Below, in pieces: positions 8,310 through 16,070 of a stretch of DNA of 37,017 nt. The stretch spans positions 1 to 37,017 of the forward strand of contig JADHWW010000008.1 of the NCBI GenBank assembly GCA_016783285.1, given 5' to 3'. The DNA is from Anaerolineae bacterium. Its GTDB lineage: Bacteria; Chloroflexota; Anaerolineae; B4-G1. Each line of letters starts with the position of its first letter. Positions within the stretch are counted from its first letter, which is position 1. Below the pieces are notes generated by a model. The model saw only the letters and a program-made list of their open reading frames with translations. It searched no databases and had not been told where the DNA came from. The position numbers and the translations under genes are program-made.

Positions 8310-9713
8310 CTACCACTTGGGCAGATGCAACGACCGTTTCTCCACGTCCATCGCAGCGTCCACCAACGCCTCGCCGATGGAGGGATGCATCGGGATGAAC
8401 CGCATCAGTTCACCGACGGTGGCCTCAGATAACATCGCCACAGCGACGACGTTGATCAGATCCACCGCGCCGGGGGCCATGACATGGACACCGATGATCT
8501 TGCCGTACTTCTTGCAGGTAATGATCTTGATCGTTCCGGCCGTCTCGTCGAGGATCATGGCGTAGGGGTTGATGGCTATGGGAACCTTGCCGATCTCTAC
8601 TTCGATACCCTGAGCCTCGGCCTGCTCCTCGGTGAGGCCCACCCAGGCGACCTCAGGCCAGGTGTAGAGGCAGCGAGGCAGGATCTCGTAGTTCATGCGG
8701 CTGCTCATCCCCATCGCGTTCTCGCCAACGACGATCCCCTCAGCGTTCGCCTTGTGCGACCACATCGGCCCGGCGGTGGCATCGCCGAGAGCGTAGATGT
8801 GGGGCACGCTGGTCTCCATCCGCTCGTTGACCAGGATAGCGCCGTGCTCCATTTTGAGGCCCAGTTTTCGCAGTCCCAGCCCGGCCGTGTTGGGCAGGCG
8901 GCGCGCGGCCAGGACTTTGTCGGCGACCACTTCGCCCTTGCCCTCCGCCAGAACGACGGCCAACGAGCCGTCGTCACCCTGGCGAATCGCCTCCACCGAG
9001 ATACCTCTCTTGATGACGACGCCGGCATCGTGGAGCAGTTTGCCTATCCGTTGAGAGATCTCGCGGTCAGCCTCAGGGAGCAACTGTGGGCTACTGACGA
9101 CCAGCGTGACCTGGCTGCCCATCGCGTGGAAGTACTGCGCCAGTTCCAGATCCCAGGGCTTGCTGCCGATGATGGCGAAACGCGGTGGGATCTCACGCAA
9201 TTCGATTGCTTCCTCGGTGCCGATCACCCCGGGCAGGTCCACGCCCTCAATGGGCGGCTGGGCGGCGACGGACCCCGTGGCGACGAGGATGTTACGCGCC
9301 TTGATCTGCTCGCCACTACCTCCCACACTCCCACTCCCCCACACTTCCACAGTGTCCCGGGCGACGAGCCTGCCCCGCCTTTCGATCAGCGTGACGCCGT
9401 AGTCGGAGAGCAACTGCTCCGTGCCCATCCGCAGCCCTTCGATGATCAGGTCCTTGCGGTCGTGGAGCACGCCCAGGTCCAGTCCAGGCTCCTCCACCTG
9501 GATGCCAAAACGTCCTGCTTTGCGGATACGTCCCATGAGCCGGGCGGCTGTCATAAGAAACTTCGAGGGGATGCAGGCCTTGTGCATGCAGTAACCGCCG
9601 TAGTGGGCCTCCTCGACGACGGTCACCTTGCCGTCCAACTGCGCGGCGCGCATCGCTGCGGCGAACCCGCCGGAGCCGCCGCCGATGATGACCAGGTCTT
9701 GCATCTCAGCCAT
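8310..9713 (-). CDS. lpdA: Dihydrolipoamide dehydrogenase-like flavoprotein (E3) with altered NAD motif
   Basis: Predicted to reoxidise the dihydrolipoyl arm of E2 by FAD and a redox disulfide. The N-terminal FAD motif is GGGSGGFAA (11-19) and the disulfide is GGYCMHKACIPSK (Cys42/Cys47). The C-terminal base motif is MHPSIGEA. The second Rossmann motif, usually GxGxxG, reads GSKPWD (183-188) before LELA, so two of its three glycines are lost; NAD use may be altered. A low-complexity insert (GSGSVGGSG, about 126-134) comes from a GTGGGGGAGTGGG run. It overlaps neither neighbour: E2 stops 2 bp upstream and lipB begins 10 bp downstream. It could be a related disulfide oxidoreductase, but context favours E3. 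Confidence 0.88.
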   Translation of the reverse strand: MAEMQDLVIIGGGSGGFAAAMRAAQLDGKVTVVEEAHYGGYCMHKACIPSKFLMTAARLMGRIRKAGRFGIQVEEPGLDLGVLHDRKDLIIEGLRMGTEQLLSDYGVTLIERRGRLVARDTVEVWGSGSVGGSGEQIKARNILVATGSVAAQPPIEGVDLPGVIGTEEAIELREIPPRFAIIGSKPWDLELAQYFHAMGSQVTLVVSSPQLLPEADREISQRIGKLLHDAGVVIKRGISVEAIRQGDDGSLAVVLAEGKGEVVADKVLAARRLPNTAGLGLRKLGLKMEHGAILVNERMETSVPHIYALGDATAGPMWSHKANAEGIVVGENAMGMSSRMNYEILPRCLYTWPEVAWVGLTEEQAEAQGIEVEIGKVPIAINPYAMILDETAGTIKIITCKKYGKIIGVHVMAPGAVDLINVVAVAMLSEATVGELMRFIPMHPSIGEALVDAAMDVEKRSLHLPKW

Positions 9714-9715
9714 GA

Positions 9716-11068
9716 TTACCCCTCCCCTTCGGCTTTGCTCAGGGCAGGCCCCCCGGCAAAGATCAGCGCAGGATGTTCCAACAGTTGCGCCAGCGTCTGC
9801 AAGAAGGCCGCCCCGGGCGCTCCGTCCACGATGCGGTGATCAATGGTCAGGCTGAGCACCATCTTTGAGCGAGGCACAACCTGGCCATTGACCAGGGCCA
9901 GTTCCTCGGTGATGCGCCCCACGCCCAGGATAGCCACTTCCGGCGGGTTGATGATGGGTGTGAAAGCATCTACGCCATACGTCCCCAAATTTGTGACAGT
10001 GAACACCGCACCGGTGACCTCATCCACATTGAGAGCGTTTTCGCGGGCACGCTGCGCCAGGTCTTTGATCTTATCGCCGATTTCGGGGACGGTCATCCGG
10101 TCGGCGTAACGAACCACAGGCACAATGAGCCCTTCCTCCAGCGCCACCGCTACCCCAACGTTGACCTCGGAGGGCATCACGATCTCCTCGTCCTCAAGTC
10201 TGGCTCCCAGCAAGGGGTGATCGCCCAGCGCCACCGCCACGGCCTTGACCAGCAGGTCCGTGTAGGAGACCTTGCGCTCCCAGCGCGCGCGCAACGCCTC
10301 GCGCGTGGACTTGAGTTCGGTCACGTCCACCTTGGTCGTGATCGTGATTTGGGCCATCGTTTGCAGGCTGTGGACCATCTGCTCAGCAATGGCCTGGCGC
10401 ATGCCGATAAAGGGGATACTCTTGGGCGGAGGCGCGGCTGGCCTCTCTTCTCCCTCAATCACGCGCAGCACATCCTCTTCGGTGATGCGACCGTTCGGCC
10501 CCGTGCCCTGGACCTGCGCCAGGTCTAGCCCCTCTTCCTCCGCCATGCGACGGGCCAGCGGGGAGGCCACGATACGTGACTGCTCCTCGTGGTAGATTTG
10601 CACGTCTTTCTCTGTGATGCGGTGGCCAGAGGGCACGACCCTGGAAATGTCTACGCCCAGCTCTTTTGCCAACCGTCGGGCCGCGGGCGAGGATGGGAAG
10701 CGTTTCTCCTCCCTGGGAACCTCCATCTTCTTCTCAGCCGGTGCAGCGGGCGTCGGTGCCCTGGTTGTGACGGGAGCGGCGGCGGGAGCCCCGGCTGGGG
10801 CAGCGATCTCCACTACTTCGGGAATCTCCTCGCCAGGAGCAGTGATAAACCCAATGATCTGACCGATGCCACAGGTGTCCTTAGCGTGGGCCACGTGGCG
10901 CACGACACCATCGGCCGGCGCCACCACCTCATAAGTGATCTTTTTGCTCATCACGACGACAACAGGTTCATCCTTCTTGATCTCCGCGCCGTCCTCCTTG
11001 AGCCATTTGACGACCTTCCCTTCGCTCATTGCCATACCCAGTTTGGGCATAATGATTTGGGTTGCCAT
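9716..11068 (-). CDS. acoC: Dihydrolipoamide acyltransferase (E2) with one lipoyl and two E3-binding domains
   Basis: Core of the dehydrogenase complex: accepts the acyl group from E1 on a lipoyl arm and passes it to CoA. The start at 11068 (MATQIIMPKLGM) begins the lipoyl domain; an upstream in-frame extension has no family sequence. Lipoyl lysine is probably Lys43 (MSKKITYEV). An Ala/Pro linker (88-112) is followed by two peripheral-subunit-binding domains, about 124-161 (SSPAARRLAKELG) and 166-204 (ASPLARRMAEEEG), and then the catalytic domain with DHRIVDG near residue 410. The C-terminus (GGPALSKAEGEG) is encoded by a dispersed repeat. Two binding domains are unusual for a bacterial E2. 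The acyl substrate (acetyl from acetoin or another) is inferred only from neighbours. Confidence 0.92.
   Translation of the reverse strand: MATQIIMPKLGMAMSEGKVVKWLKEDGAEIKKDEPVVVVMSKKITYEVVAPADGVVRHVAHAKDTCGIGQIIGFITAPGEEIPEVVEIAAPAGAPAAAPVTTRAPTPAAPAEKKMEVPREEKRFPSSPAARRLAKELGVDISRVVPSGHRITEKDVQIYHEEQSRIVASPLARRMAEEEGLDLAQVQGTGPNGRITEEDVLRVIEGEERPAAPPPKSIPFIGMRQAIAEQMVHSLQTMAQITITTKVDVTELKSTREALRARWERKVSYTDLLVKAVAVALGDHPLLGARLEDEEIVMPSEVNVGVAVALEEGLIVPVVRYADRMTVPEIGDKIKDLAQRARENALNVDEVTGAVFTVTNLGTYGVDAFTPIINPPEVAILGVGRITEELALVNGQVVPRSKMVLSLTIDHRIVDGAPGAAFLQTLAQLLEHPALIFAGGPALSKAEGEG
9726..9749 (+). repeat. CCTTCGGC...CTCAGGGCAGGC repeat at the E2 C-terminus
   Basis: A copy of the family seen at 506-547, here CCTTCGGCTTTGCTCAGGGC on the plus strand, encodes ALSKAEG at the end of E2. 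Confidence 0.8.
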
Positions 11069-11195
11069 AACAGTTTCTTCCCCTCGACGATGAGGTGCAG
11101 ATCTCTTCCCTCCAGGCCTCCAACACACAGTCCATATCTACGAACATGTATCCTCTCAATAAGTCGGGGAAGGTGGGGCAAATTGCCAATTTGCC

Positions 11196-11312
11196 CTACG
11201 TTGGCCCCAGAATATTGAGATGATACCCGAACACGGTCACAGCGGCGTTGGCGACGGAAAGCTCGTCGGGAGCGTCCCCCTCGAAAGTGATGCACCTTTT
11301 CCCATCTTGCAC
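11196..11312 (-). pseudogene. Remnant of a second Lin0512-like gene (or 38-aa microprotein)
   Basis: Directly after the DUF6506 stop, the same frame runs on for 38 codons from a possible GTG at 11312 and contains VANAAVTV. The Lin0512-family gene at 16071-16460 ends with the same VANAAVTV. At DNA level 11231-11256 and 16103-16128 agree at 24 of 26 positions, so this looks like the tail of a duplicated Lin0512 gene whose body was lost. A GGGAGGAA sequence sits immediately before the GTG, so a short peptide may still be made. Confidence 0.5.
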
Positions 11313-11321
11313 TTCCTCCCT

Positions 11322-11627
11322 CTAGCCAAAGAGGTCATCGCCGCTCTTGAACTCGAGGCCAGGGTGGTTGTCGAAGCGCACCACGCCGACGGCGGCCTTG
11401 TCGCCGACTGCCTCAGCCACCTGAGCAGCGCCGACGTGGCCGAACCCGCCGCACAACTCAATGGCGACGAAACCATCTTCCACCAAACCTTTGCAAACTG
11501 TCACGGCTTCGGCGTAGTTGTTGACTGCCACAGCCGTCAATTCGACCTGGGGCGTTACCACCGTCTTACGATGGACCTCGGGATCTACGTCTGGAGCCAC
11601 GAACACGAATGCCGCTTTCAGAGCCAT
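11322..11627 (-). CDS. DUF6506 family protein
   Basis: A 101-residue soluble protein of unknown function, recognised from the strongly patterned start MALKAAFVFVAPDVDP, the middle segment AIELCGGFGHVGAAQVAEAV and the end VGVVRFDNHPGLEFKSGDDLF. No signal or membrane segment is present. It starts 15 bp after acoX and is followed by E2, so it is embedded within the dehydrogenase operon. The conserved histidines, Cys and acidic residues could be a metal- or substrate-binding set, but no activity is known to me. Confidence 0.85.
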   Translation of the reverse strand: MALKAAFVFVAPDVDPEVHRKTVVTPQVELTAVAVNNYAEAVTVCKGLVEDGFVAIELCGGFGHVGAAQVAEAVGDKAAVGVVRFDNHPGLEFKSGDDLFG

Positions 11628-11642
11628 TTGATTTTCCCCCTT

Positions 11643-12674
11643 CTAATTCGTTTTTTCCAAATTCGTTGTAGTGTTAGCGGGAGACAGAACCGCCGGCATC
11701 CTGAGAACGCCACGCTGACTTGCCTCTCGCATACACTGCTGCACATCCACCACGCGGGGGCCGCGGTTTGTCAGTCGAACGCTCACTTGCTGCTCGGAAA
11801 AGACCTCGATCTGTCGCTCACCGTCCACGGCGATGGTGCAGGCGGCCGGCTCCAGCACCACTTCCTCTCCCAGGGAGAGCAACTGATGGCTCTGGATGCC
11901 CACCGGGATGATCAGACCGGGGCCTACGGGGGCCAGCACGCTGGTGTTGCCCTGGCCCAGTCGTATGTACATCCCCTGAGCATCGCGCGGCCCCAGGGCG
12001 TGAAGACAGCCTCCGATAGACGACATGCCGATGCAGTTCGGTTCGGCCCTGGCCAGGACGATCTCCCGCAGGCGGTGCGGGTCCCACAGCGCCCGGCTGC
12101 CGATGAACAGTTCAGCGCTGGCCACCACGTCAATCAAAGCGATCTCCGCTAACTGGCCATCCACGTACACCTCCAACTGTTTGGCAGTATACGTGACCTT
12201 TTTCACATCCACCATCTCCCTGGCAACCAGCCCCGCCGCGAGTCCGGCTATGGTGCTTTCGAGCATACAGGGGAAAACATTGTTGGTGCCAGTGGAGATG
12301 GCGACGATGGGAATGTCGCTGCATCCTTTAGCCACAGCACGGTTTGTTCCATCTCCGCCGAGCGTGATGATGCATCCCACGTCGCTTTCACAAAAGCGCC
12401 TGGCCGCCTCGGTCGAATCTCGTTCGTCGGCGTGCATATCCATGTGAAGCGAGACGGCCTCTAGCGAGAGATTCAACCTGTCCAACGCCCGATCCACCAG
12501 ACCGTAGTAGTCGGGCATAAAGAGCACCTGCTGGACCTCCAGGGCGTCCAGTGCCAGAAACGCCCGCTGCAAGATGTGTGTCTTTTCGTGGTTGTCGAAC
12601 ACCGAGGCATGGGTGACCAGGCGGCGGATGTCCTTGCCGGAGGCTGGGTTGGCGATGATACCGACAGTTGACAT
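11643..12674 (-). CDS. acoX: AcoX-like protein, ATP-NAD kinase fold
   Basis: AcoX is found in acetoin dehydrogenase operons and belongs to the NAD kinase superfamily, though its reaction is not settled. This 343-residue protein has the nucleotide motif GGDGTNR (106-112), followed by STGTNNVF (127-134), where true NAD kinases have a catalytic NE/D segment. A C-terminal beta-rich half contains AVDGERQIEV. It starts 58 bp after acoB, with the 12689-12724 palindrome in the gap, and precedes DUF6506. It could adjust a cofactor or phosphorylate a ketone substrate; the sequence does not decide. Confidence 0.85.
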   Translation of the reverse strand: MSTVGIIANPASGKDIRRLVTHASVFDNHEKTHILQRAFLALDALEVQQVLFMPDYYGLVDRALDRLNLSLEAVSLHMDMHADERDSTEAARRFCESDVGCIITLGGDGTNRAVAKGCSDIPIVAISTGTNNVFPCMLESTIAGLAAGLVAREMVDVKKVTYTAKQLEVYVDGQLAEIALIDVVASAELFIGSRALWDPHRLREIVLARAEPNCIGMSSIGGCLHALGPRDAQGMYIRLGQGNTSVLAPVGPGLIIPVGIQSHQLLSLGEEVVLEPAACTIAVDGERQIEVFSEQQVSVRLTNRGPRVVDVQQCMREASQRGVLRMPAVLSPANTTTNLEKTN

Positions 12675-12688
12675 AGTCTCTCCCCAAA

Positions 12689-12724
12689 CAGAAACCGGGT
12701 TTTTTCCTAAAAACCCGGTTTCTG
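12689..12724. repeat. Palindromic element (16-bp arms) between acoB and acoX
   Basis: CAGAAACCGGGTTTTT (12689-12704) is perfectly complementary to 12709-12724, with a 4-nt loop. It is the same family as 6638-6671; the C-G and T-A differences occur in both arms, so pairing is preserved. It starts 8 bp after the acoB stop and may stabilise or partly terminate the mRNA. Confidence 0.87.
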
Positions 12725-12731
12725 GTCTATC

Positions 12732-13748
12732 CTACATCAGGGACTGCGCTGTTGCGACGATGGTGTCCACACTGGGGATATAGGCATCCTCCAGAACCGG
12801 GCTGAAGGGCACCGGCGTGTGCGGCGGCGTGATCATCCTGGGCGGCGCGTCCAGGTAGTCAAAGGCCTGGCCAGCGACCAGGGCGACGACGTCCGTCGCC
12901 AGACTGCAGCGGGGAAAGTCTTCATCTACCACGATCAGGCGATGGGTCTTCTTGACCGAGTTCAGGATGGTCTCCTCATCCATTGGCGAGAGGGAGCGCA
13001 GGTCTACCACCTCGATGTCCACGCCGTCACCGGCCAGCCTCTCCGCTGCCTCCAGCGAGAAGTGGACCATACGCCCCAGCGTGACGATGGTCAAGTCTTT
13101 ACCCTCCCGCTTGACGTCGGCCACTCCCAGCGGGATCGTGTAGTTATCCTCCGGCACCTCGCCTTCCAAACCATACAACAGTTTGTGTTCGAAGAATATA
13201 ACCGGGTCGTTGTCCCGGATAGCGGATGTGAACAGCCCCTTGGCATCGTAGGGCGTGGAGGGGACGACCGCCTTGAGCCCCGGGATGTGGGTGAAGATCG
13301 AGTAGAGACATTCAGAATGTTGTGCGGCCGCCCGAAAGCCGGCGCCGATCGTCGTGCGGACGACCATCGGCACCTGCGCCTTGCCGCCGAACATGTAGCG
13401 CAGTTTCGCGCCCTGGTTAAAGATCTGGTCGAAGCAGACGCCTAAAAAGTCTACGAACATCAGTTCGGCGATGGGGCGCAGGCCTGTCGAAGCCGCGCCC
13501 ACGGCCGCGCCGATGAAGGCCGACTCGCTGATAGGGGTGTCGCGAACGCGATCCCGTCCGAACTCAATCGCCAGCCCCTTGCTGGCGCCCAGGACACCGC
13601 CCCAGGCCTCCTTGTTCTCGCCTTCCATATGTGCCAGCGTGGCGCCACCGGCCACGTCCTCGCCCATGAGGATCACCGTGGGGTCGCGGCGCATTTCCAG
13701 CCGCATGGCCTCGATGACCGCTTCTCGGAAAGTTATTGTACGTGCCAT
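12732..13748 (-). CDS. acoB: TPP-dependent dehydrogenase E1 component, beta subunit
   Basis: Beta chain of the heterotetrameric E1 that decarboxylates or cleaves its substrate with TPP and loads the lipoyl arm of E2. The 338 residues begin with ITFREAVIEAMRLEM and carry the usual MGEDVAGG, RVRDTPISESAFIGAAVGAA, GAGFRAAAQHSE and VVDLRSLSPMDEETI segments. A strong AGGAGG ribosome site precedes the ATG, and the gene lies 14 bp after the alpha subunit. The AcoX neighbour favours an acetoin-type enzyme over pyruvate or branched-chain dehydrogenase, but subunit sequence alone cannot fix the substrate. Confidence 0.93.
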   Translation of the reverse strand: MARTITFREAVIEAMRLEMRRDPTVILMGEDVAGGATLAHMEGENKEAWGGVLGASKGLAIEFGRDRVRDTPISESAFIGAAVGAASTGLRPIAELMFVDFLGVCFDQIFNQGAKLRYMFGGKAQVPMVVRTTIGAGFRAAAQHSECLYSIFTHIPGLKAVVPSTPYDAKGLFTSAIRDNDPVIFFEHKLLYGLEGEVPEDNYTIPLGVADVKREGKDLTIVTLGRMVHFSLEAAERLAGDGVDIEVVDLRSLSPMDEETILNSVKKTHRLIVVDEDFPRCSLATDVVALVAGQAFDYLDAPPRMITPPHTPVPFSPVLEDAYIPSVDTIVATAQSLM

Positions 13749-13762
13749 CGTTCCTTCACCTC

Positions 13763-14737
13763 CTATGGGTAACTCACGTAGACGTCAGTAGTCAAGACGT
13801 CTTCGGGGACGGGCCAGGGGCTCTCCTCGGCGAACTCGACCGCTTCTTCGACTATCTTTGCCGCTTTGGCGTCAATCTCTGCGATCTCTTCCTCGGACAG
13901 GAACCCTCGCTCCAGCACCCGCTTCTCGAAACTCTTGATTGGGTCGTTGGCGCGATTGCGCGCTTTTTCCTCCTCGGTGAAGTAGAGCATGGCGTCGCCC
14001 TGGAAGTGGCCGTAGTAGCGGAACCCCCGACACTCGACGAGAGACGGACCTTCACCTTTCCGTGCCCGCTCGATTGCCACTTCTGCGGCCTCGTAGACGG
14101 CGAAGAAGTCCGCGCCATCTATCGTGGCCCCGGGCATGTCGTAGGCCACAGCCCGGTCGGAGATGTCCTTGGCAGCGCAGTGGTAGCCCCAGGGCGTGGT
14201 CTCAGCGTAGCCGTTGTTCTCACAGACAAAAACCACGGGCAGTTTCCAGATGCTGGCCAGGTTCATCGCTTCGTGCATAGTCCCCTGCTCGGCAGCGCCA
14301 TCGCCGAAGAAGCAGACCGTCACCTGGTCGGTGCCGAGGATCTTGGCCGTCAGGCCCGATCCGCAGGCCAGCGGGCCGCCGGCTCCTACGATGCCGTTAG
14401 CGCCCAGCATCCCCTTGTCCACGTCGGCGATGTGCATCGAGCCACCCTTGCCTTTGCAAGCGCCCGTGGCCTTGCCGTATACCTCAGCCATCATTGAGTT
14501 CACGTCCACGCCCTTGGCGATACAGTGACCGTGCCCCCGGTGGGTCGAGGTAATGTAATCCTTGTCCGTCAAGTGGGAAATCACACCCACTCCGATTGCC
14601 TCCTCACCGGCGTACAGGTGGACAAAGCCCGGCAATTTGCCCTCGGCGAACAGTTCAGCCACTCTGTCCTCAAACGTTCGGATGAGTTTCATCCGTTCAT
14701 ACGCCCAGAGGAGTTTTTCCTTGTTAATCTCAGCCAT
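13763..14737 (-). CDS. acoA: TPP-dependent dehydrogenase E1 component, alpha subunit
   Basis: Alpha chain of E1, holding the TPP diphosphate site: GDGAAEQG, then 20-odd residues, then ENNGYAE, the classic GDG...NN motif. Other family segments are STHRGHGHCIAKGVD, CKGKGGSMHIAD and GANGIVGAG, which resemble AcoA and PdhA. It is 324 residues, a normal length, with AAGGAGGG before the ATG. The 5' region carries two GGTCTCCTGACC repeats. TPP would be supplied by the riboswitch-controlled thiN-thiBPQ operon downstream. Confidence 0.93.
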   Translation of the reverse strand: MAEINKEKLLWAYERMKLIRTFEDRVAELFAEGKLPGFVHLYAGEEAIGVGVISHLTDKDYITSTHRGHGHCIAKGVDVNSMMAEVYGKATGACKGKGGSMHIADVDKGMLGANGIVGAGGPLACGSGLTAKILGTDQVTVCFFGDGAAEQGTMHEAMNLASIWKLPVVFVCENNGYAETTPWGYHCAAKDISDRAVAYDMPGATIDGADFFAVYEAAEVAIERARKGEGPSLVECRGFRYYGHFQGDAMLYFTEEEKARNRANDPIKSFEKRVLERGFLSEEEIAEIDAKAAKIVEEAVEFAEESPWPVPEDVLTTDVYVSYP

Positions 14738-14772
14738 GAAATCCCTCCTTACATATTCTCGGTTGCCAATGC

Positions 14773-14798
14773 TGTGGCCGATCTCCTGACCGTGCCAC
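14773..14798. repeat. Interrupted palindrome, TGGCCGATCTCCTGACCG copy
   Basis: TGTGGCCGATCTCCTGACCG followed by TGCCAC. Same element as 14929-14954 (one internal difference) and a diverged copy at 31348-31374. GGTC/GACC-type arms flank a 4-nt loop. Confidence 0.8.
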
Positions 14799-14928
14799 TC
14801 CTTGCGCTGGTTGACCCAGCGCTACTGCTGTTGCCACAACCCGTTCAAGCCCCCCACGCAGTGGGGGGGGGAGGCGTGACAGCCATCCCGGTAGATCGTC
14901 TATATCATCCCTCCTTTCGCACTTCCAC

Positions 14929-14954
14929 TGTGGCCGGTCTCCTGACCGTGCCAC
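14929..14954. repeat. Interrupted palindrome, TGGCCGGTCTCCTGACCG copy
   Basis: The arms GTGGC-CGGTC and GACCG-TGCCAC pair around TCCT with one bulged base. It lies 131 bp from its sister copy, in the acoA upstream region. Confidence 0.82.
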
Positions 14955-15005
14955 CCACGTTTTGAGCTTTCCCGACAAACATGAAGCTGAAACGATGCCA
15001 ACCAG

Positions 15006-15048
15006 AGTACCTGGCGGGCGGGGGAAGGCCCCGGCCCTGCCAGGTACC
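15006..15048 (-). terminator. GC-rich hairpin just after the SDR gene
   Basis: GTACCTGGC (15007-15015) pairs with GCCAGGTAC (15039-15047), and the inner G-rich and C-rich parts can extend the stem. It lies 9 bp after the SDR stop on the minus strand but lacks a clear T-tract, so it may pause or process rather than fully terminate. Confidence 0.5.
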
Positions 15049-15056
15049 GCCTGGGG

Positions 15057-15854
15057 CTAGACGCACACCTTCACCATGCCCCCATCCACGTTGATGGCCT
15101 GTCCGGTGATGAACTTGGCCTTCTCCGAGGCCAGGAAGGCCACCATGTTGGCGATGTCCTCGGGATCGCCATGGCGCCCCAGGGGAATGTTCTGCTCAGC
15201 GAACCAGGTGATGGCTTCCTGGCACGACTTGCCCAGCATCCCCCCCAATTGGTCTCCCAGTTGGCCAGGGCCTTCCCAGAGAGGCGTCCTGGTCGGCCCA
15301 GGGCAGACAGCGTTGACCAGGATGTTGTCCTTGGCCAGGTAATTGGCCAGGTCCTTGGTGAACATGATCACTGCTGCTTTGATGCTGTCATAGTCCACCA
15401 GGCCACCCGGCTGCTTGCCAAAGACCGAGGAGATGTTGATGATCCGCCCCCAGCCCTGCTTCCGCATGTGGGGGATGACCTCCTTGGAGCACCGGATCAG
15501 GCCGAAGAACATCAAGTCCATATTGTAGCGGAACTCCTCCTCGGGAAGCTCCATCAGGTCGCTCAGCCGGCCTGTGCCGGCATTGTTGACCAGGATGTCA
15601 ATACGCCCGAACTTCTCGGCGGCCTGGGCCACGAAGTTCTTGATGTCTTCTGACTTGGTGATATCAGCCTGGACGACGAGGACCTCCACTCCCTTCGCGC
15701 CGATCTCTTCAGCCGCTTGATCGAGGGCCTCCTTGCCCCGGGCGCAGATGACCACGTTGCACCCTTCCTCAGCCAGCGCCAGCGCGGAGGCTTTGCCGAT
15801 GCCCCGGCTGCCCCCGGTAATCAGTGCTACCTTTCCTTTCAAACCTAGATCCAT
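15057..15854 (-). CDS. Short-chain dehydrogenase/reductase
   Basis: A cytoplasmic NAD(P)-dependent oxidoreductase of the classical SDR type. The cofactor motif is TGGSRGIG near residue 14, NNAG follows at about 92, the catalytic serine is in INISS, and YxxxK is YDSIK. The ATG at 15854 has AAGGAGA upstream; an upstream in-frame extension has no family sequence. Length 265 is slightly above the usual 250. It resembles FabG-type and diol/acetoin reductases. Position upstream of an acetoin-type dehydrogenase suggests interconversion of a 2-hydroxyketone or diol substrate, but this is inference. Confidence 0.92.
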   Translation of the reverse strand: MDLGLKGKVALITGGSRGIGKASALALAEEGCNVVICARGKEALDQAAEEIGAKGVEVLVVQADITKSEDIKNFVAQAAEKFGRIDILVNNAGTGRLSDLMELPEEEFRYNMDLMFFGLIRCSKEVIPHMRKQGWGRIINISSVFGKQPGGLVDYDSIKAAVIMFTKDLANYLAKDNILVNAVCPGPTRTPLWEGPGQLGDQLGGMLGKSCQEAITWFAEQNIPLGRHGDPEDIANMVAFLASEKAKFITGQAINVDGGMVKVCV

Positions 15855-16070
15855 TTGCCTTCTCCTTTCAATCTGGTGACACCAACATCTTGATGAAGAC
15901 CGCCAGAGGCACATGAATGGAGACCAGGTTCAGTGATCTGCAAAATGCGCGATGCTCGCGGCCTTACCACCGAAAAACACACCTTGATCCCCGATTCTCA
16001 CCCCCTTTCGCTCTGTACGCCGAACCCACAGGAGCGGCTACCCCACCGCGCGGGGCCGATGGCGCAGCAT

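Larger units (their letters stand above)
14738..15056. other. 319-bp gap: two interrupted palindromes, a G/C hairpin and a terminator-like hairpin; no gene seen
   Basis: Between the SDR and acoA. It holds two copies of the GGCCGGTCTCCTGACCG family (14773-14798, 14929-14954) and a CCCCCCAC/GTGGGGGG hairpin near 14850-14871. A further hairpin directly follows the SDR stop. An 82-codon minus-strand frame spans the two copies but reads as repeat translation (ARSGDRPQ twice), not as a protein. Confidence 0.75.

Noticed and set aside
8484..9839. Plus-strand open frame of 451 codons
   Set aside because: Antisense to the E3 gene, rich in His/Asp/Gln typical of shadow frames in GC-rich DNA.
11237..11303. 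22-codon frame starting at ATG inside the Lin0512 remnant
   Set aside because: The other frame shows the VANAAVTV similarity and matching DNA; this frame is low-complexity.
14730..14978. 82-codon minus frame upstream of acoA
   Set aside because: It is made of two translated repeat copies (ARSGDRPQ) and overlaps the acoA start; no protein-like character between them.
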